A stretch of DNA of 64,000 nt from Bacillota bacterium (GCA_023459875.1 JAEWRY010000020.1:1-64000), one strand, 5' to 3'. Positions 8,487 to 17,110 are shown, numbered from the stretch's first letter. Translations and numbers: made by a program. Notes: generated from the letters alone by a model not told the origin.

Positions 8487-8912
8487 GTGAGAATTTCGAC
8501 AAAGGGGCGTTACGCGCTGCGATTTATGCTGGATGTAGCCGTCTCCGGCGACGGCTCACCGGTTTCTCTCCGGGATGCTGCGCTCCGGCAGGAGATTTCG
8601 GAGAAATATTTGGAACAGATCGTGACCCAGCTGGCAAGAGCAGGTCTGGTGCGCAGCATACGCGGGGCCGGCGGCGGTTATCTCCTCACCCGCAGCCCGG
8701 GGGATTATACCGTCGGAGACATCCTTCGCCCCATGGAAGGGGACCTGATCCCCGTGGAATGCGCCGCCGGCGGCGGCTGCTGTAAGCGGGTGGACCAGTG
8801 CGTTACCGTAGAGGTCTGGCAGCGCATTTCCGATGCGGTAAGTCAGGTGGTGGACGGCATCACGCTGGAAGATTTAATCGGTTGGTATAATCAGAAACAG
8901 GAAGCAAAATAA
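8487..8912 (+). CDS. Rrf2-family transcriptional regulator (IscR-like)
   Basis: Small winged-helix regulator that probably controls the cysteine desulfurase and scaffold genes that follow. The N-terminus MRISTKGRYALRFMLDVA and the recognition helix region (ISEKYLEQIV) are typical of Rrf2 proteins. The ligand region carries cysteines in the pattern C-x5-CC-x4-C (about residues 91-103), consistent with binding an iron-sulfur cluster as in IscR, although the spacing differs from E. coli. GTG start with AAGGAG ribosome site. CymR-type regulation of cysteine metabolism is an alternative. Confidence 0.82.
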   Translation: MRISTKGRYALRFMLDVAVSGDGSPVSLRDAALRQEISEKYLEQIVTQLARAGLVRSIRGAGGGYLLTRSPGDYTVGDILRPMEGDLIPVECAAGGGCCKRVDQCVTVEVWQRISDAVSQVVDGITLEDLIGWYNQKQEAK

Positions 8913-8982
8913 TTACTTTATTTCACCATATTGTCCTGAAGCAAGCTAACCACATGGGACAGCAGAAAAGGAGCAGAAAAAA

Positions 8983-10149
8983 ATGTCGCGTTTTGTTTAT
9001 GCGGATCATGCGGCCACCACCGCTTTGAGCAAAGTAGCACTGGACGCCATGATGCCTTATCTCACCTCGGAGTACGGCAATCCCTCCAGCCCCTACCGCT
9101 TTGCGGGAAAATCCAAGGAGGCGCTGGAAAAAGCAAGGGAGCAGATGGCTTCCTGCCTGGGCACGAGACCCGATGAAATTTACTTTACCTCCGGCGGCAC
9201 CGAGAGCGACAACTGGGCCCTTCGCGCAGTCGCGGAGCTCAGGGGCAATAAGGGCCGCCACATCATTACGAGCTCCATCGAGCACCACGCCATCGTGCAC
9301 ACAGCCGACTGGCTTAAAACCCAGGGATTTGAGATCACCTATCTTCCGGTGGATTCCATGGGCAGGGTATCTCCCGACGACCTGAAAGCCGCCCTGCGTC
9401 CGGACACGATTCTGGTTTCCATTATGGCAGCCAACAATGAGGTCGGCACCATCGAGCCTATCCGGGATCTTGCCGCCGCGGCCCATCAGGCTGGCGCCCT
9501 CTTCCACACCGACGCGGTGCAGGCGGTGGGGCATATGCCCATCGACGTGAAGGAGTGGGGTGTGGATCTGCTCTCCCTCTCCGCACATAAATTCTGCGGT
9601 CCCCGGGGCGTGGGCGCGCTCTACGTGAAGTCGGGGCTGCGCCTGCCGCCGCTCATTTTTGGCGGGGGCCAAGAGCGGGGCCGCCGCTCGGGCACGGAAA
9701 ATGTGGCGGGAGCTGTGGGCATGGCCGCCGCCCTGTGGGAAGCCGTTTCAAATATGCCCCGGGAGAGCGCCCGCCTCACCGCGCTGCGGGACAAGCTTAT
9801 CTCAGGACTGAAGAAAATTCCCAGGAGCCGGCTCACAGGAGATCCTGTTAACCGTCTGCCGGGGAGCGTGTCCTTCATCTTTGAGGCCATTGAGGGAGAA
9901 TCCATCGTCCTGAGGCTGGATAACGAAGGCATCTGCTCCTCTTCCGGCTCGGCCTGCTCCTCCGCCTCCCTGGACCCCTCCCACGTGCTGCTGGCCATTG
10001 GGCTGCCCCATGAGATTGCCCACGGCTCCCTGCGCCTTTCGCTGGGCGAGGAGACGAGTGAGGAAGACATTGAGTATCTTCTTGAAAAGGTGCCCCAGGT
10101 GGTGTCCGACCTGCGGAGCATGTCGCCCCTCTGGTCGGAAGCGTCGTAA
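8983..10149 (+). CDS. nifS: Cysteine desulfurase NifS/IscS-type
   Basis: PLP enzyme that takes sulfur from cysteine as a persulfide and gives it to the scaffold protein for Fe-S cluster assembly in the cytoplasm. The N-terminal YADHAATT, the PLP-binding Lys203 in LSAHKFCGPRG, and the persulfide cysteine (Cys325) in SSGSACSSAS on a flexible loop are all present. The 388-residue length is normal for NifS-type enzymes of Firmicutes. It sits 70 bases after the Rrf2 regulator and 66 bases before the scaffold gene, as in many Clostridia. Confidence 0.93.
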   Translation: MSRFVYADHAATTALSKVALDAMMPYLTSEYGNPSSPYRFAGKSKEALEKAREQMASCLGTRPDEIYFTSGGTESDNWALRAVAELRGNKGRHIITSSIEHHAIVHTADWLKTQGFEITYLPVDSMGRVSPDDLKAALRPDTILVSIMAANNEVGTIEPIRDLAAAAHQAGALFHTDAVQAVGHMPIDVKEWGVDLLSLSAHKFCGPRGVGALYVKSGLRLPPLIFGGGQERGRRSGTENVAGAVGMAAALWEAVSNMPRESARLTALRDKLISGLKKIPRSRLTGDPVNRLPGSVSFIFEAIEGESIVLRLDNEGICSSSGSACSSASLDPSHVLLAIGLPHEIAHGSLRLSLGEETSEEDIEYLLEKVPQVVSDLRSMSPLWSEAS

Positions 10150-10215
10150 TCAAATCGATCGGGCGGACGCATCGTCGCCCTTGCCTCAGGCAGGTTAACA
10201 GAAAGGAAGATAACA

Positions 10216-10641
10216 ATGTACTCTGAGAAAGTAATGGACCATTTCACCCATCCCCGCAATCTGGGCGAGGTGGAAAACGCAAACGCTGTGGGACAGGTGG
10301 GCAATCCCAAATGCGGCGATATTATGAGAATGACCATGAAGATTGAGGACGACGTAATCACCGACGTGAAATTCAAGACCTTCGGCTGCGGCGCCGCCGT
10401 CGCCACCTCCTCCATGGCCACCGAGATGGTGAAGGGAAAATCGGTGAAGGAGGCCCTTGCCCTCACGAACCGGGCGGTAGCCGAGGCCCTGGAAGGACTT
10501 CCCCCGCAGAAGCTGCACTGTTCGGTGCTGGCGGAGGAAGCCATCAAATCCGCCCTCTCCGACTACTACACCCGCCAGGGCATCGACCCGGTGCCCATCG
10601 TGGGCTGTAACTGCGACTGCGAAAGCTGCTCGGGAGAATAA
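10216..10641 (+). CDS. nifU: Fe-S cluster scaffold protein NifU/IscU-type
   Basis: Scaffold on which NifS-derived sulfur and iron form [2Fe-2S]/[4Fe-4S] clusters. The three conserved cluster ligands are in GNPKCGD, FGCGAA and KLHCSVLAEEA. The first ends in an Asp, as is normal. The protein is 141 residues, an N-terminal-type IscU domain without the NifU C-terminal domain. It ends in a cysteine-rich tail, GCNCDCESC, which is more than the three cluster ligands need. It follows nifS with an AGGAAG ribosome site. Confidence 0.92.
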   Translation: MYSEKVMDHFTHPRNLGEVENANAVGQVGNPKCGDIMRMTMKIEDDVITDVKFKTFGCGAAVATSSMATEMVKGKSVKEALALTNRAVAEALEGLPPQKLHCSVLAEEAIKSALSDYYTRQGIDPVPIVGCNCDCESCSGE

Positions 10642-10734
10642 GGCAATGCCCTGTACCCCAGAAGCACGGGGGCGGCGCGAAGTGCCTAAGGCGGGCGGTA
10701 TTACGGTTTGGACTCCAAGAAGCAAAATTAACAC
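10642..10734 (+). other. Possible structured RNA after nifU
   Basis: This non-coding stretch can fold. GCCC (about 10648) can pair with GGGC (about 10692), and GGCGC-GAA-GTGCC and TTGG-ACT-CCAA form small hairpins. It is followed by a long perfect hairpin. I could not assign it to an RNA family; a 6S-like RNA was considered but not demonstrated. Confidence 0.25.
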
Positions 10735-10767
10735 GGTTCCCTCCCTGTCATAGGCAGGGAGGGAACC
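10735..10767. terminator. Strong hairpin, probable terminator after nifU
   Basis: A perfect 13-bp stem (arm GGTTCCCTCCCTG) with a 7-base loop. There is no uridine run directly after it on either strand, so it may be a terminator of reduced efficiency or a transcript-end stabiliser. Confidence 0.55.
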
Positions 10768-10830
10768 TGTGTACTATGAGGATTTTTAGTCGGGGAAAAA
10801 CTGCGGGACCGGGGCCGTGGAAATCTCTCC

Positions 10831-10859
10831 TTGACTTTAAATTGGCTTTGTCATAAAAT
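10831..10859 (+). promoter_or_regulatory. Predicted sigma-A promoter of metNIQ
   Basis: TTGACT and TAAAAT with a 17-base spacer lie about 58 bases before the metN start. I saw neither a SAM riboswitch-like region nor a T-box between the promoter and metN; the leader is too short. Confidence 0.65.
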
Positions 10860-10917
10860 CTAACATGTATCATTTTGCAAATTTCCTCTTGTTTCGGCAA
10901 TAAAAGGAGACTTCCCG

Positions 10918-11664
10918 GTGATCGAAATACGAAAGCTGACAAAAACATACCCCATGGCGGCAGGCACCTTCACCGCCATTGAAAATATTGACCTGACGAT
11001 AGAAGACGGAGATATTTTCGGAATTATCGGCATGAGCGGCGCCGGGAAATCCACCCTCGTCCGGTGTATCAATCTGCTGGAAAAGCCCACGGCCGGCAGC
11101 ATCGTGATCGACGGTTTGGATGTGACGGCCATCAGCGGCGGCGAGCTTCTGAAACTCAGGCGCAAAATCGGAATGGTGTTTCAGAAATTTAATCTTCTGA
11201 TGCAGCGCACCATACGGGATAATGTGGCACTTCCTCTTGAGATTGCGGGCATGCCCAAGCAGGAAAGGGACGCTCGCGTGGTGGAGTTGCTGGAGCTGGT
11301 GGGCCTCGCCAACCAGATCAATAAATATCCGGCGCAGCTCTCCGGCGGGCAGCAGCAGCGGGTGTCCATCGCCCGGGCGCTGGCCAACCGCCCCAGCGTA
11401 CTGCTCTGCGACGAGCCCACTTCCGCGCTGGATTCCCTCACCACCAATTCCATTTTGAAATTGCTCCGCGACCTGGGCCGCCAGTTGGGCGTTACCATCA
11501 TCATCATTACCCATGAGATATCGGTGGTGCAGAAAATCTGCAACAAGGTGGCGGTCATCGACAGCTCGGTGATCGTGGAACAGGGCTTTACCAGGGATGT
11601 GCTGGCTCACCCCCAGAAGCACATTACCAAACAGCTCTTGGGGGAGGTTGAGTGGGATGCCTGA
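10918..11664 (+). CDS. metN: Methionine ABC importer, ATPase MetN (short form)
   Basis: ATPase subunit that powers uptake of methionine with MetI and MetQ at the cytoplasmic membrane. Walker A is GMSGAGKST, the signature LSGGQQQR, and Walker B VLLCDEPTSALD. GTG start with AAAGGAG upstream. At 248 residues it is about 90 shorter than classical MetN because it lacks the C-terminal NIL/ACT-type domain that senses methionine and shuts the transporter down. The last 8 bases overlap metI. The substrate is inferred from the MetI/MetQ neighbours; D- or L-methionine or a related amino acid is possible. Confidence 0.85.
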   Translation: MIEIRKLTKTYPMAAGTFTAIENIDLTIEDGDIFGIIGMSGAGKSTLVRCINLLEKPTAGSIVIDGLDVTAISGGELLKLRRKIGMVFQKFNLLMQRTIRDNVALPLEIAGMPKQERDARVVELLELVGLANQINKYPAQLSGGQQQRVSIARALANRPSVLLCDEPTSALDSLTTNSILKLLRDLGRQLGVTIIIITHEISVVQKICNKVAVIDSSVIVEQGFTRDVLAHPQKHITKQLLGEVEWDA

Positions 11665-12340
11665 ATGGATTGCCGCCTTTTGGCATCAATACGGTGCCAT
11701 GCTGGCGGACGGCGTTGCCAAGACCCTGATCATGACCGGCACCTCCACGCTCTTTGCCTACATACTGGGTCTGCCTTTGGGAGTGCTACTGGTGATTACC
11801 CAGCCCCACGGTATCTGGCCCCACAGGACGTTTAACGCGGTTTTGGGGTGGCTCGTTAACATCTTCCGCAGCCTTCCCTTTATCATTCTGATCGTCTCCA
11901 TCATCCCCTTTACCAAGGCCGTGGTGGGAACCTATATCGGCGTACGTGGCGCGATCGTCCCCCTTGTGGTGGCCTCGGCGCCCTTCGTGGCTAGAATGGT
12001 GGAAAATTCTCTGTCCGAGGTGGACGGAGGCGTGGTGGAAGCGGTGCAGTCCATGGGCGCCACCGTACCACAGATCGTTTTCAAGGTCTATCTCCCCGAG
12101 GCGGCCCCCTCCCTGGTGCTGGGCGCCTCCATCAGCCTCATCAGCATTCTGGGCTATTCCGCCATCGCCGGCACTGTGGGCGCGGGAGGCCTGGGAGACA
12201 TCGCCAAGCGGTACGGCTTCGACCGGGGCCAGACCGACGTTATGTGGGTGACGGTAGCCTTCCTGGTACTTTTGGTCCAGGCGGTTCAAAGCATGTTCAG
12301 CGTTATTTCAAAGAAAATGGATAAGAGGATTCGCCAATAG
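11657..12340 (+). CDS. metI: Methionine ABC importer, permease MetI
   Basis: Integral membrane subunit of the importer, about 227 residues with five predicted hydrophobic segments. The EAA loop is visible around VEAVQSMGATVPQIVFKVYLPEA, cut here by description: the contact with MetN lies roughly at residues 125-150. The start is the ATG of MPEWIAAFW, overlapping the metN stop, preceded by GGGGAGG. A longer frame opens upstream inside metN but lacks a ribosome site. Family MetI is recognisable from GxxLGVLLVITQP and the final SMFSVISKKMDKR. Confidence 0.88.
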   Translation: MPEWIAAFWHQYGAMLADGVAKTLIMTGTSTLFAYILGLPLGVLLVITQPHGIWPHRTFNAVLGWLVNIFRSLPFIILIVSIIPFTKAVVGTYIGVRGAIVPLVVASAPFVARMVENSLSEVDGGVVEAVQSMGATVPQIVFKVYLPEAAPSLVLGASISLISILGYSAIAGTVGAGGLGDIAKRYGFDRGQTDVMWVTVAFLVLLVQAVQSMFSVISKKMDKRIRQ

Positions 12341-12362
12341 AAAAGATTTGGAGGAAAAGAAA

Positions 12363-13223
12363 ATGAAGAAACTGCTCGCAATCGTCTTTGTCATTGCAAT
12401 CATCGCGTCTCTTGCTGCCTGCTCCGGCAGCTCCGCCGCCACGCCCACGCCTTCCGCCGCGCCTTCCGCGTCCCCTTCCCCCAGCGCCGCTCCCATCGTA
12501 CTCAAGGTAGCCGCGTCCTCCACCCCCCACGCCGAAATTCTGGCTCAGGTGAAGGATGACTTGGCGGCCCAGGGCATCGACCTGCAGGTCACCGAGTACG
12601 GCGACTACGTCATTCCCAACACCGCCGTGGAAGACGGACTGGAGGACGTAAACTACTTCCAGCACCAGCCTTATCTGGACGAGTTCAACAAAGAAAACGG
12701 CACCCATCTGGTTTCCGTGGCCGCTATCCACTACGAGCCTTTCGGCATTTATCCGGGCAAGTGCAAGGACCTTAAGGATCTGAAGGACGGCGCCGTCATC
12801 GGCGTGCCCAGCGATGTGACCAACGAGGCCCGCGCCCTCATGCTGCTGGAGGCCCAGGGCTATATCAAGCTCAAGGACGGCGCGGGGCTTACCGCCACCC
12901 CCAACGACATTGTGGAAAACCCCAAGAAGCTCACCTTCATGGAAGTGGAGGCCGCCATGCTGCCCCGCATCACCACAGAGGTTGACCTTGCCGTCATCAA
13001 CGGAAACTACGCCCTCCAGGCAGGCTTCTCTTCTGCCAAGGACGCCCTCGCGCTGGAAGACGCCTCCTCCGAGGCCGCCCAGACCTTCGCCAACATTATC
13101 GTGGTGAAGGAAGGCAACGAAAAAAATCCCGCCGTGTTGGCTCTGGTTGCCGCGCTCAAGACCGACAAGATCCGCGACTATATCAACAACACATACGAGG
13201 GCAACGTCCTTCCCATCTTTTGA
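12363..13223 (+). CDS. metQ: Methionine-binding lipoprotein MetQ
   Basis: Extracellular lipid-anchored substrate-binding protein of the NlpA/MetQ family. A signal peptide leads to the lipobox SLAAC with the lipidated Cys20, followed by a Ser/Ala/Pro-rich linker (residues about 21-46) and the binding domain. Family motifs include NYFQHQPYLDEFN, HYEPFGIYPG and the C-terminal YINNTYEGNVLP. 286 residues is usual. GGAGG stands 8 bases before the ATG. It is the last gene of the metNIQ operon and is followed by a strong terminator. Confidence 0.92.
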   Translation: MKKLLAIVFVIAIIASLAACSGSSAATPTPSAAPSASPSPSAAPIVLKVAASSTPHAEILAQVKDDLAAQGIDLQVTEYGDYVIPNTAVEDGLEDVNYFQHQPYLDEFNKENGTHLVSVAAIHYEPFGIYPGKCKDLKDLKDGAVIGVPSDVTNEARALMLLEAQGYIKLKDGAGLTATPNDIVENPKKLTFMEVEAAMLPRITTEVDLAVINGNYALQAGFSSAKDALALEDASSEAAQTFANIIVVKEGNEKNPAVLALVAALKTDKIRDYINNTYEGNVLPIF

Positions 13224-13233
13224 TAAAATTCTT

Positions 13234-13266
13234 AAGCCCCGTCCGCATATTGCGGACGGGGCTTTT
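13234..13266 (+). terminator. Rho-independent terminator of metNIQ
   Basis: A 14-bp perfect stem (arm AAGCCCCGTCCGCA) with a 3-base loop, ending in TTTT, 11 bases after metQ. A hairpin-chain repeat begins 5 bases further on. Confidence 0.92.
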
Positions 13267-13270
13267 GCCT

Positions 13271-13452
13271 GTCGAAAAACCTGTTTTTCGACAAAACAAT
13301 TAGATGGAAGCGGCTCTCTAGAGCCCCACAAAGAGGGCCTAGCAAGAAGTGAATTCCCGCTAGGCACCGGTATTGAACTTTTTGCGAATTTCGGTTACGG
13401 GGCGCAACGCAAAATCCCGCAAAAGCTTTTCACCGGTGGTGAAAAGGACGAT
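13271..13452. repeat. Hairpin-chain repeat, copy A
   Basis: A non-coding unit of about 182 bases between metQ and cphA. It is made of successive hairpins: GTCGAAAAA/TTTTTCGAC; CTCTAGAG; GCCTAGC/GCTAGGC; TTTGCGaATTT/AAAATcccGCAAA; and CTTTTCACC/GGTGAAAAG. The same order of elements recurs at 35.35 kb (copy B), and the first part at 35.56 kb (copy C). Copies differ at many bases, but stems are kept. It ends about 12 bases from the cphA stop. Confidence 0.85.
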
Positions 13453-13463
13453 GGATTGCAGCT

Positions 13464-16106
13464 TCAGGAGGTTTTGCGCTGCGCGGCTTCAAGCCGCGGA
13501 CTGGTAATTTTCCTCGCCCCCTGCTCCTCCAGGAACTTTCTGAGCGGCTCATACTTTTCATAAAACATTACGACGAGGTCCCCCGGTAGGGCTTTGGAGA
13601 GGGCTTCCGCGAGCGCGTCCTCCTCCCGGCAGCTGATGACGGCGCTCTCCTCGGGAAAACCCGTGTCTTTCACCGCCTGATACAGCAGATCGGCGACTTC
13701 GCCCACTTTCCTTCCGCGCAGGTCGAAGTCCTCCTTGATGACGATCAAGTCAAACGAGGCTCCGCACAGCTCCCCCACGGATTTTATTGCGGAATCCGTC
13801 CGGTCTCCCGGCATACCCACAACGCCGATCAGCCTGCTGCAGTCCAGCTTTTTGCAGCTGCTTACGGCCTGCTCATATCCGGCGAAATTGTGGCCGTAGT
13901 CAAGCATCACCTGGATGCCGTTCACGTCAAAAAGGTTAAATCTCCCCGGATTATCAGCAAAGCTCATGAGGCCCGAGGCGACGGCGAGAATGGGGACCCC
14001 CAGCATATATGCCGCCGAGGCGGCCGCCAGCGCGTTTTCAACGTTGCATTCGATTTTACCGCCGAAGGTGATGGGAATATCCGCGATCCGCGCAACGCGC
14101 GCCGCTCTGCCCCCGTCCAGGATCATCAGCCATTCGCCCTGGACATATACTGCGGCAGCCGCGCAGTTTTTATATTTCTCCACCGATTTTCTGCTCTTCC
14201 CGAAGAAAACCGGCTTTACTCTCACCCGTTTGAGCACCTCGGGCGTCGTTTCATCGTCCGCATTGAGAACAACGGCTCCTCCCTCCTTCACCGCCTCCGA
14301 CACCAGGGATTTTACAAAGATCAGGTCCTCAATGGTTTCGATGCCGTCCAGGCCCAGGTGATCGTCTGTGATGTTGGTAATCACTCCCACGTCCGCCAGA
14401 TCGTAGCCAAGACCTTCCCGCACGATTCCGCCCCGGGCGGTCTCCAGCACGGCAGCGTCGATATTTTTATTCGACAGCAAGGCTCTCGCGCTTCTCGGCC
14501 CGGAATTGTCACCTCCGGAAATCCGTTTGGAGCCGATAAACGATCCGCTTGTGCTGGTCATGCCCACCCTTTTCCCCGCGGCGGCCAGAATATGCGAAAT
14601 GAGCCGCACCACGGTTGTTTTTCCGTTGGTGCCGGTCACGGAAACAATGGGGAACTCCTTCGATTCTTCATCGGGAAACAGCAGCCCGACAATGTCTTTC
14701 GCCACATTCCGGGGCGTCCCCTGGGAAGGGTAAAGGTGCATTCTGATTCCGGGCGCAGTGTTCACCTCGACAACGACCCCGTCCGTATCCAGAATTGGTT
14801 TTGAAATATCCCGGGCTACGATATCGATTCCGGCGATGTCGATGCCGATGGCGGCTGCCGCCCTCACCGCAAGCTCGGCGTTCTCCGGATGGATTTCATC
14901 CGTCCTGTCGATTGCTGTGCCGCCGGTACTCATGTTTCCGTTTTCCCTCAGCATGGCGATTTTCCCGTTTTCCAGAACATCGTCCGGTTTCAGCCCGTTT
15001 TTCTCCAGGATATTGAGGCTGGTCTGATCCAGCTTTATTTTCGTCAGAGGCTTTTCGTGCTCATCCCCCCGGTTTGGGTCCTGATTTACAATTTCGATCA
15101 GTTCCTTCACCGTGTGAGTGCCGTCGCCGGTCACATGGGCCGGAATCCGCTCGGAAACCGCGCACACCCGGTTGCCGACCACGAGCACGCGGAAGTCCTT
15201 GCCCGAAATATACTTTTCAATGATGATTCCATTGCTGTACTTCGACGCGTCTTCAAAGGCTTCCTTCACTTCCAGATAGCTGTTCAGGTTGAGGTGAACG
15301 CCCTTGCCCTGATTCCCGTTAAACGGCTTTACGACCACCGGCAGGCCGATTTGACGGGCGACCATCTGCGCCGAGATTTCCGAATAGACCACTTTTCCGT
15401 AGGGCACTGGGATCTGATTTTCATTTAAAATATATTTTGTGAGCTGCTTGTTACAGGAGATGTCAGCCGAAATGCAGGGGGTTGCGTCAGTGAGGGTGGA
15501 TTCGACCAGGCGGCTGCGGACGCCATAACCAAGTCGGAGAAGGCTCTCGCTTCCGATTCTGGTGACCGGTATTCCCTGCTTTTTCGCTTCGTTTGCGATG
15601 GCACTGGTACTCGGCCCCAGATCGGATTCGAGGGATACCTTCCTCAGATATTCCATAAAGCCGGAAATGTCCGTTTCTCCGCCGGTCAGCAGATGATTGA
15701 GGATATAGACGGCCGCTTTCCCGCATTCCAGCCCGCACACCTCGTTTTCATATTCATAGACGAGGTAATAGAGCGACGGCTCCTTAACCGTCCTGGTCTT
15801 GCCGTATTTCACGCGGTAACCCAACTGAGACTGCATTTCCAGGATGACGTGCTCCAGCACGTGGGCGAGATAGGTCCCGGCTTCGAGTTTTTCCAGAAAA
15901 CCGCCGGGGTAGCCCAGTCCGCAGCTGTTCTCCCTCAGGCCGGGAAAAAGCTCCAACAGTTTTTCGTTGAAACCAACAATCTCCCTAGTGGGGATTGTTC
16001 CGTATTCCCCGATGTCAACGGTCATCTTCATGGCGCTCCTGTGGCTGTAGATATTTCTTCCGCTGTAGATGGTCAAATCGCATATATGAATCTGGTCAGC
16101 TTTCAT
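13464..16106 (-). CDS. cphA: Cyanophycin synthetase CphA
   Basis: Polymerises aspartate and arginine, at ATP cost, into cyanophycin (multi-L-arginyl-poly-L-aspartate), a nitrogen store deposited as cytoplasmic granules. The 880 residues fit CphA. Order: N-terminal domain (about 1-160), ATP-grasp domain (about 220-470, with VVKPFNGNQGKGVHLN and VEVNTAPGIRMH), then a Mur-ligase-like domain with P-loop VTGTNGKTTVVRLI near 490. The first 11 bases overlap the end of cphB, so the two are one transcript with cphB first. The repeat copy A sits at its 3' end. Primer dependence or strict substrate range cannot be read from sequence. Confidence 0.93.
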   Translation of the reverse strand: MKADQIHICDLTIYSGRNIYSHRSAMKMTVDIGEYGTIPTREIVGFNEKLLELFPGLRENSCGLGYPGGFLEKLEAGTYLAHVLEHVILEMQSQLGYRVKYGKTRTVKEPSLYYLVYEYENEVCGLECGKAAVYILNHLLTGGETDISGFMEYLRKVSLESDLGPSTSAIANEAKKQGIPVTRIGSESLLRLGYGVRSRLVESTLTDATPCISADISCNKQLTKYILNENQIPVPYGKVVYSEISAQMVARQIGLPVVVKPFNGNQGKGVHLNLNSYLEVKEAFEDASKYSNGIIIEKYISGKDFRVLVVGNRVCAVSERIPAHVTGDGTHTVKELIEIVNQDPNRGDEHEKPLTKIKLDQTSLNILEKNGLKPDDVLENGKIAMLRENGNMSTGGTAIDRTDEIHPENAELAVRAAAAIGIDIAGIDIVARDISKPILDTDGVVVEVNTAPGIRMHLYPSQGTPRNVAKDIVGLLFPDEESKEFPIVSVTGTNGKTTVVRLISHILAAAGKRVGMTSTSGSFIGSKRISGGDNSGPRSARALLSNKNIDAAVLETARGGIVREGLGYDLADVGVITNITDDHLGLDGIETIEDLIFVKSLVSEAVKEGGAVVLNADDETTPEVLKRVRVKPVFFGKSRKSVEKYKNCAAAAVYVQGEWLMILDGGRAARVARIADIPITFGGKIECNVENALAAASAAYMLGVPILAVASGLMSFADNPGRFNLFDVNGIQVMLDYGHNFAGYEQAVSSCKKLDCSRLIGVVGMPGDRTDSAIKSVGELCGASFDLIVIKEDFDLRGRKVGEVADLLYQAVKDTGFPEESAVISCREEDALAEALSKALPGDLVVMFYEKYEPLRKFLEEQGARKITSPRLEAAQRKTS

Positions 16107-16905
16107 TTTTTAAACGTAAAACCTTTCTGTTTTTCAGATCGAATCCATACCCCTGAGGCAAAACATGAATGACGGCCCCGATCACGGCCAGAATCTCGTT
16201 CTGATTGAGCTCCGAGACATTGGAGCTTTGAATCGCTCTTCCGTCCATGACGGTGACGGCGTTTGTTCCAATCACTTCAAAATGCAAATCCGGATAAAGC
16301 TTTATGGCGGTATCCTCGTCAATCCCCAGGCCCAGCGCGTCGGGGTTTTCGGCCACGCCGCACAGCAGCCTGCCGAATCTGCCCCGCTGCTCGAAGTGCT
16401 GGTCGATGATCACTCCGCCGATTAATCCAAGACCCGGCGCCATTTTCAGCGTGCATTTTTTCGCCGGCTCGTTCTCCAAGCCGTTTACGATCATGGTGGA
16501 ACTCATCACCGAGGCCCCCGCGCTCGTCCCCATGACGACACCGCCCGAGCGGTAGAGGCCGATGAGCTCGTCCCAGGCCCTGGTACCGCCCAGGATGCTG
16601 GTAATCCGGAGCTGATCCCCTCCCGTAAAGAAGACGCCGCTTGATTTTCTGATTTTATCGCAGTATTCATCGGAATTGGCGTCTTGTCGCGTATTAATAT
16701 TCAAAATCTGCAGGTTTTTTATTCCAAGACTCTGGAAGATCTCAAAATAGCTGCGTCCAACCTCCTCCGGTTTTTGGGTCGCCGTTGTGAGAATGGTAAG
16801 AATATCTTTTTCCGAGAGCATCTGAGAAGCCCGGTTCAGAATGACCCTGTTTCCGGTTTTATCCTCCGCCCCTCCGATAATGATTAGGGTCCCCCTGGAG
16901 TCCAT
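16096..16905 (-). CDS. cphB: Cyanophycinase CphB
   Basis: Serine-type exopeptidase that degrades cyanophycin to beta-Asp-Arg dipeptides, so stored nitrogen can be recovered. Family motifs: LIIIGGAEDK at the N-terminus, FFTGGDQLRI, and the nucleophile Ser118 in the elbow GTSAGAS, followed by the GLGLIGGVIIDQHF strand. 269 residues is normal. A clear GGAGGAGAG site precedes the ATG. It is the first gene of a cphB-cphA operon; no isoaspartyl dipeptidase gene for the next step is present in the window. Confidence 0.93.
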   Translation of the reverse strand: MDSRGTLIIIGGAEDKTGNRVILNRASQMLSEKDILTILTTATQKPEEVGRSYFEIFQSLGIKNLQILNINTRQDANSDEYCDKIRKSSGVFFTGGDQLRITSILGGTRAWDELIGLYRSGGVVMGTSAGASVMSSTMIVNGLENEPAKKCTLKMAPGLGLIGGVIIDQHFEQRGRFGRLLCGVAENPDALGLGIDEDTAIKLYPDLHFEVIGTNAVTVMDGRAIQSSNVSELNQNEILAVIGAVIHVLPQGYGFDLKNRKVLRLKNES

Positions 16906-17110
16906 TTGCTCTCCTCCGTTTCAAAATTCAATTTTTCCGTATGCCGTCCAGGCGGAATCTCTCCGGTACGACAGCTTGTTTTCATAAAAAGTTCTTCAGT
17001 GAAGTCATCAAGCCTTTCTCCGCTTCCTTTCGTGTGCTGCCTGTTGGTTAGTCTTTCTTATTCCTTCTCTTTTATCGGGCGTTACACTGGTAAAAGTTGC
17101 GTAAAACATT

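Noticed and set aside
10642..10770. tRNA or SRP RNA after nifU
   Set aside because: No cloverleaf or GGAAGGAAGC-type loop can be made.
10860..10917. SAM riboswitch or T-box ahead of metNIQ
   Set aside because: The leader between the predicted promoter and metN is only about 58 bases, too short for either.
13890..14804. Plus-strand open frames inside cphA
   Set aside because: Antisense shadows of the synthetase; no motifs.
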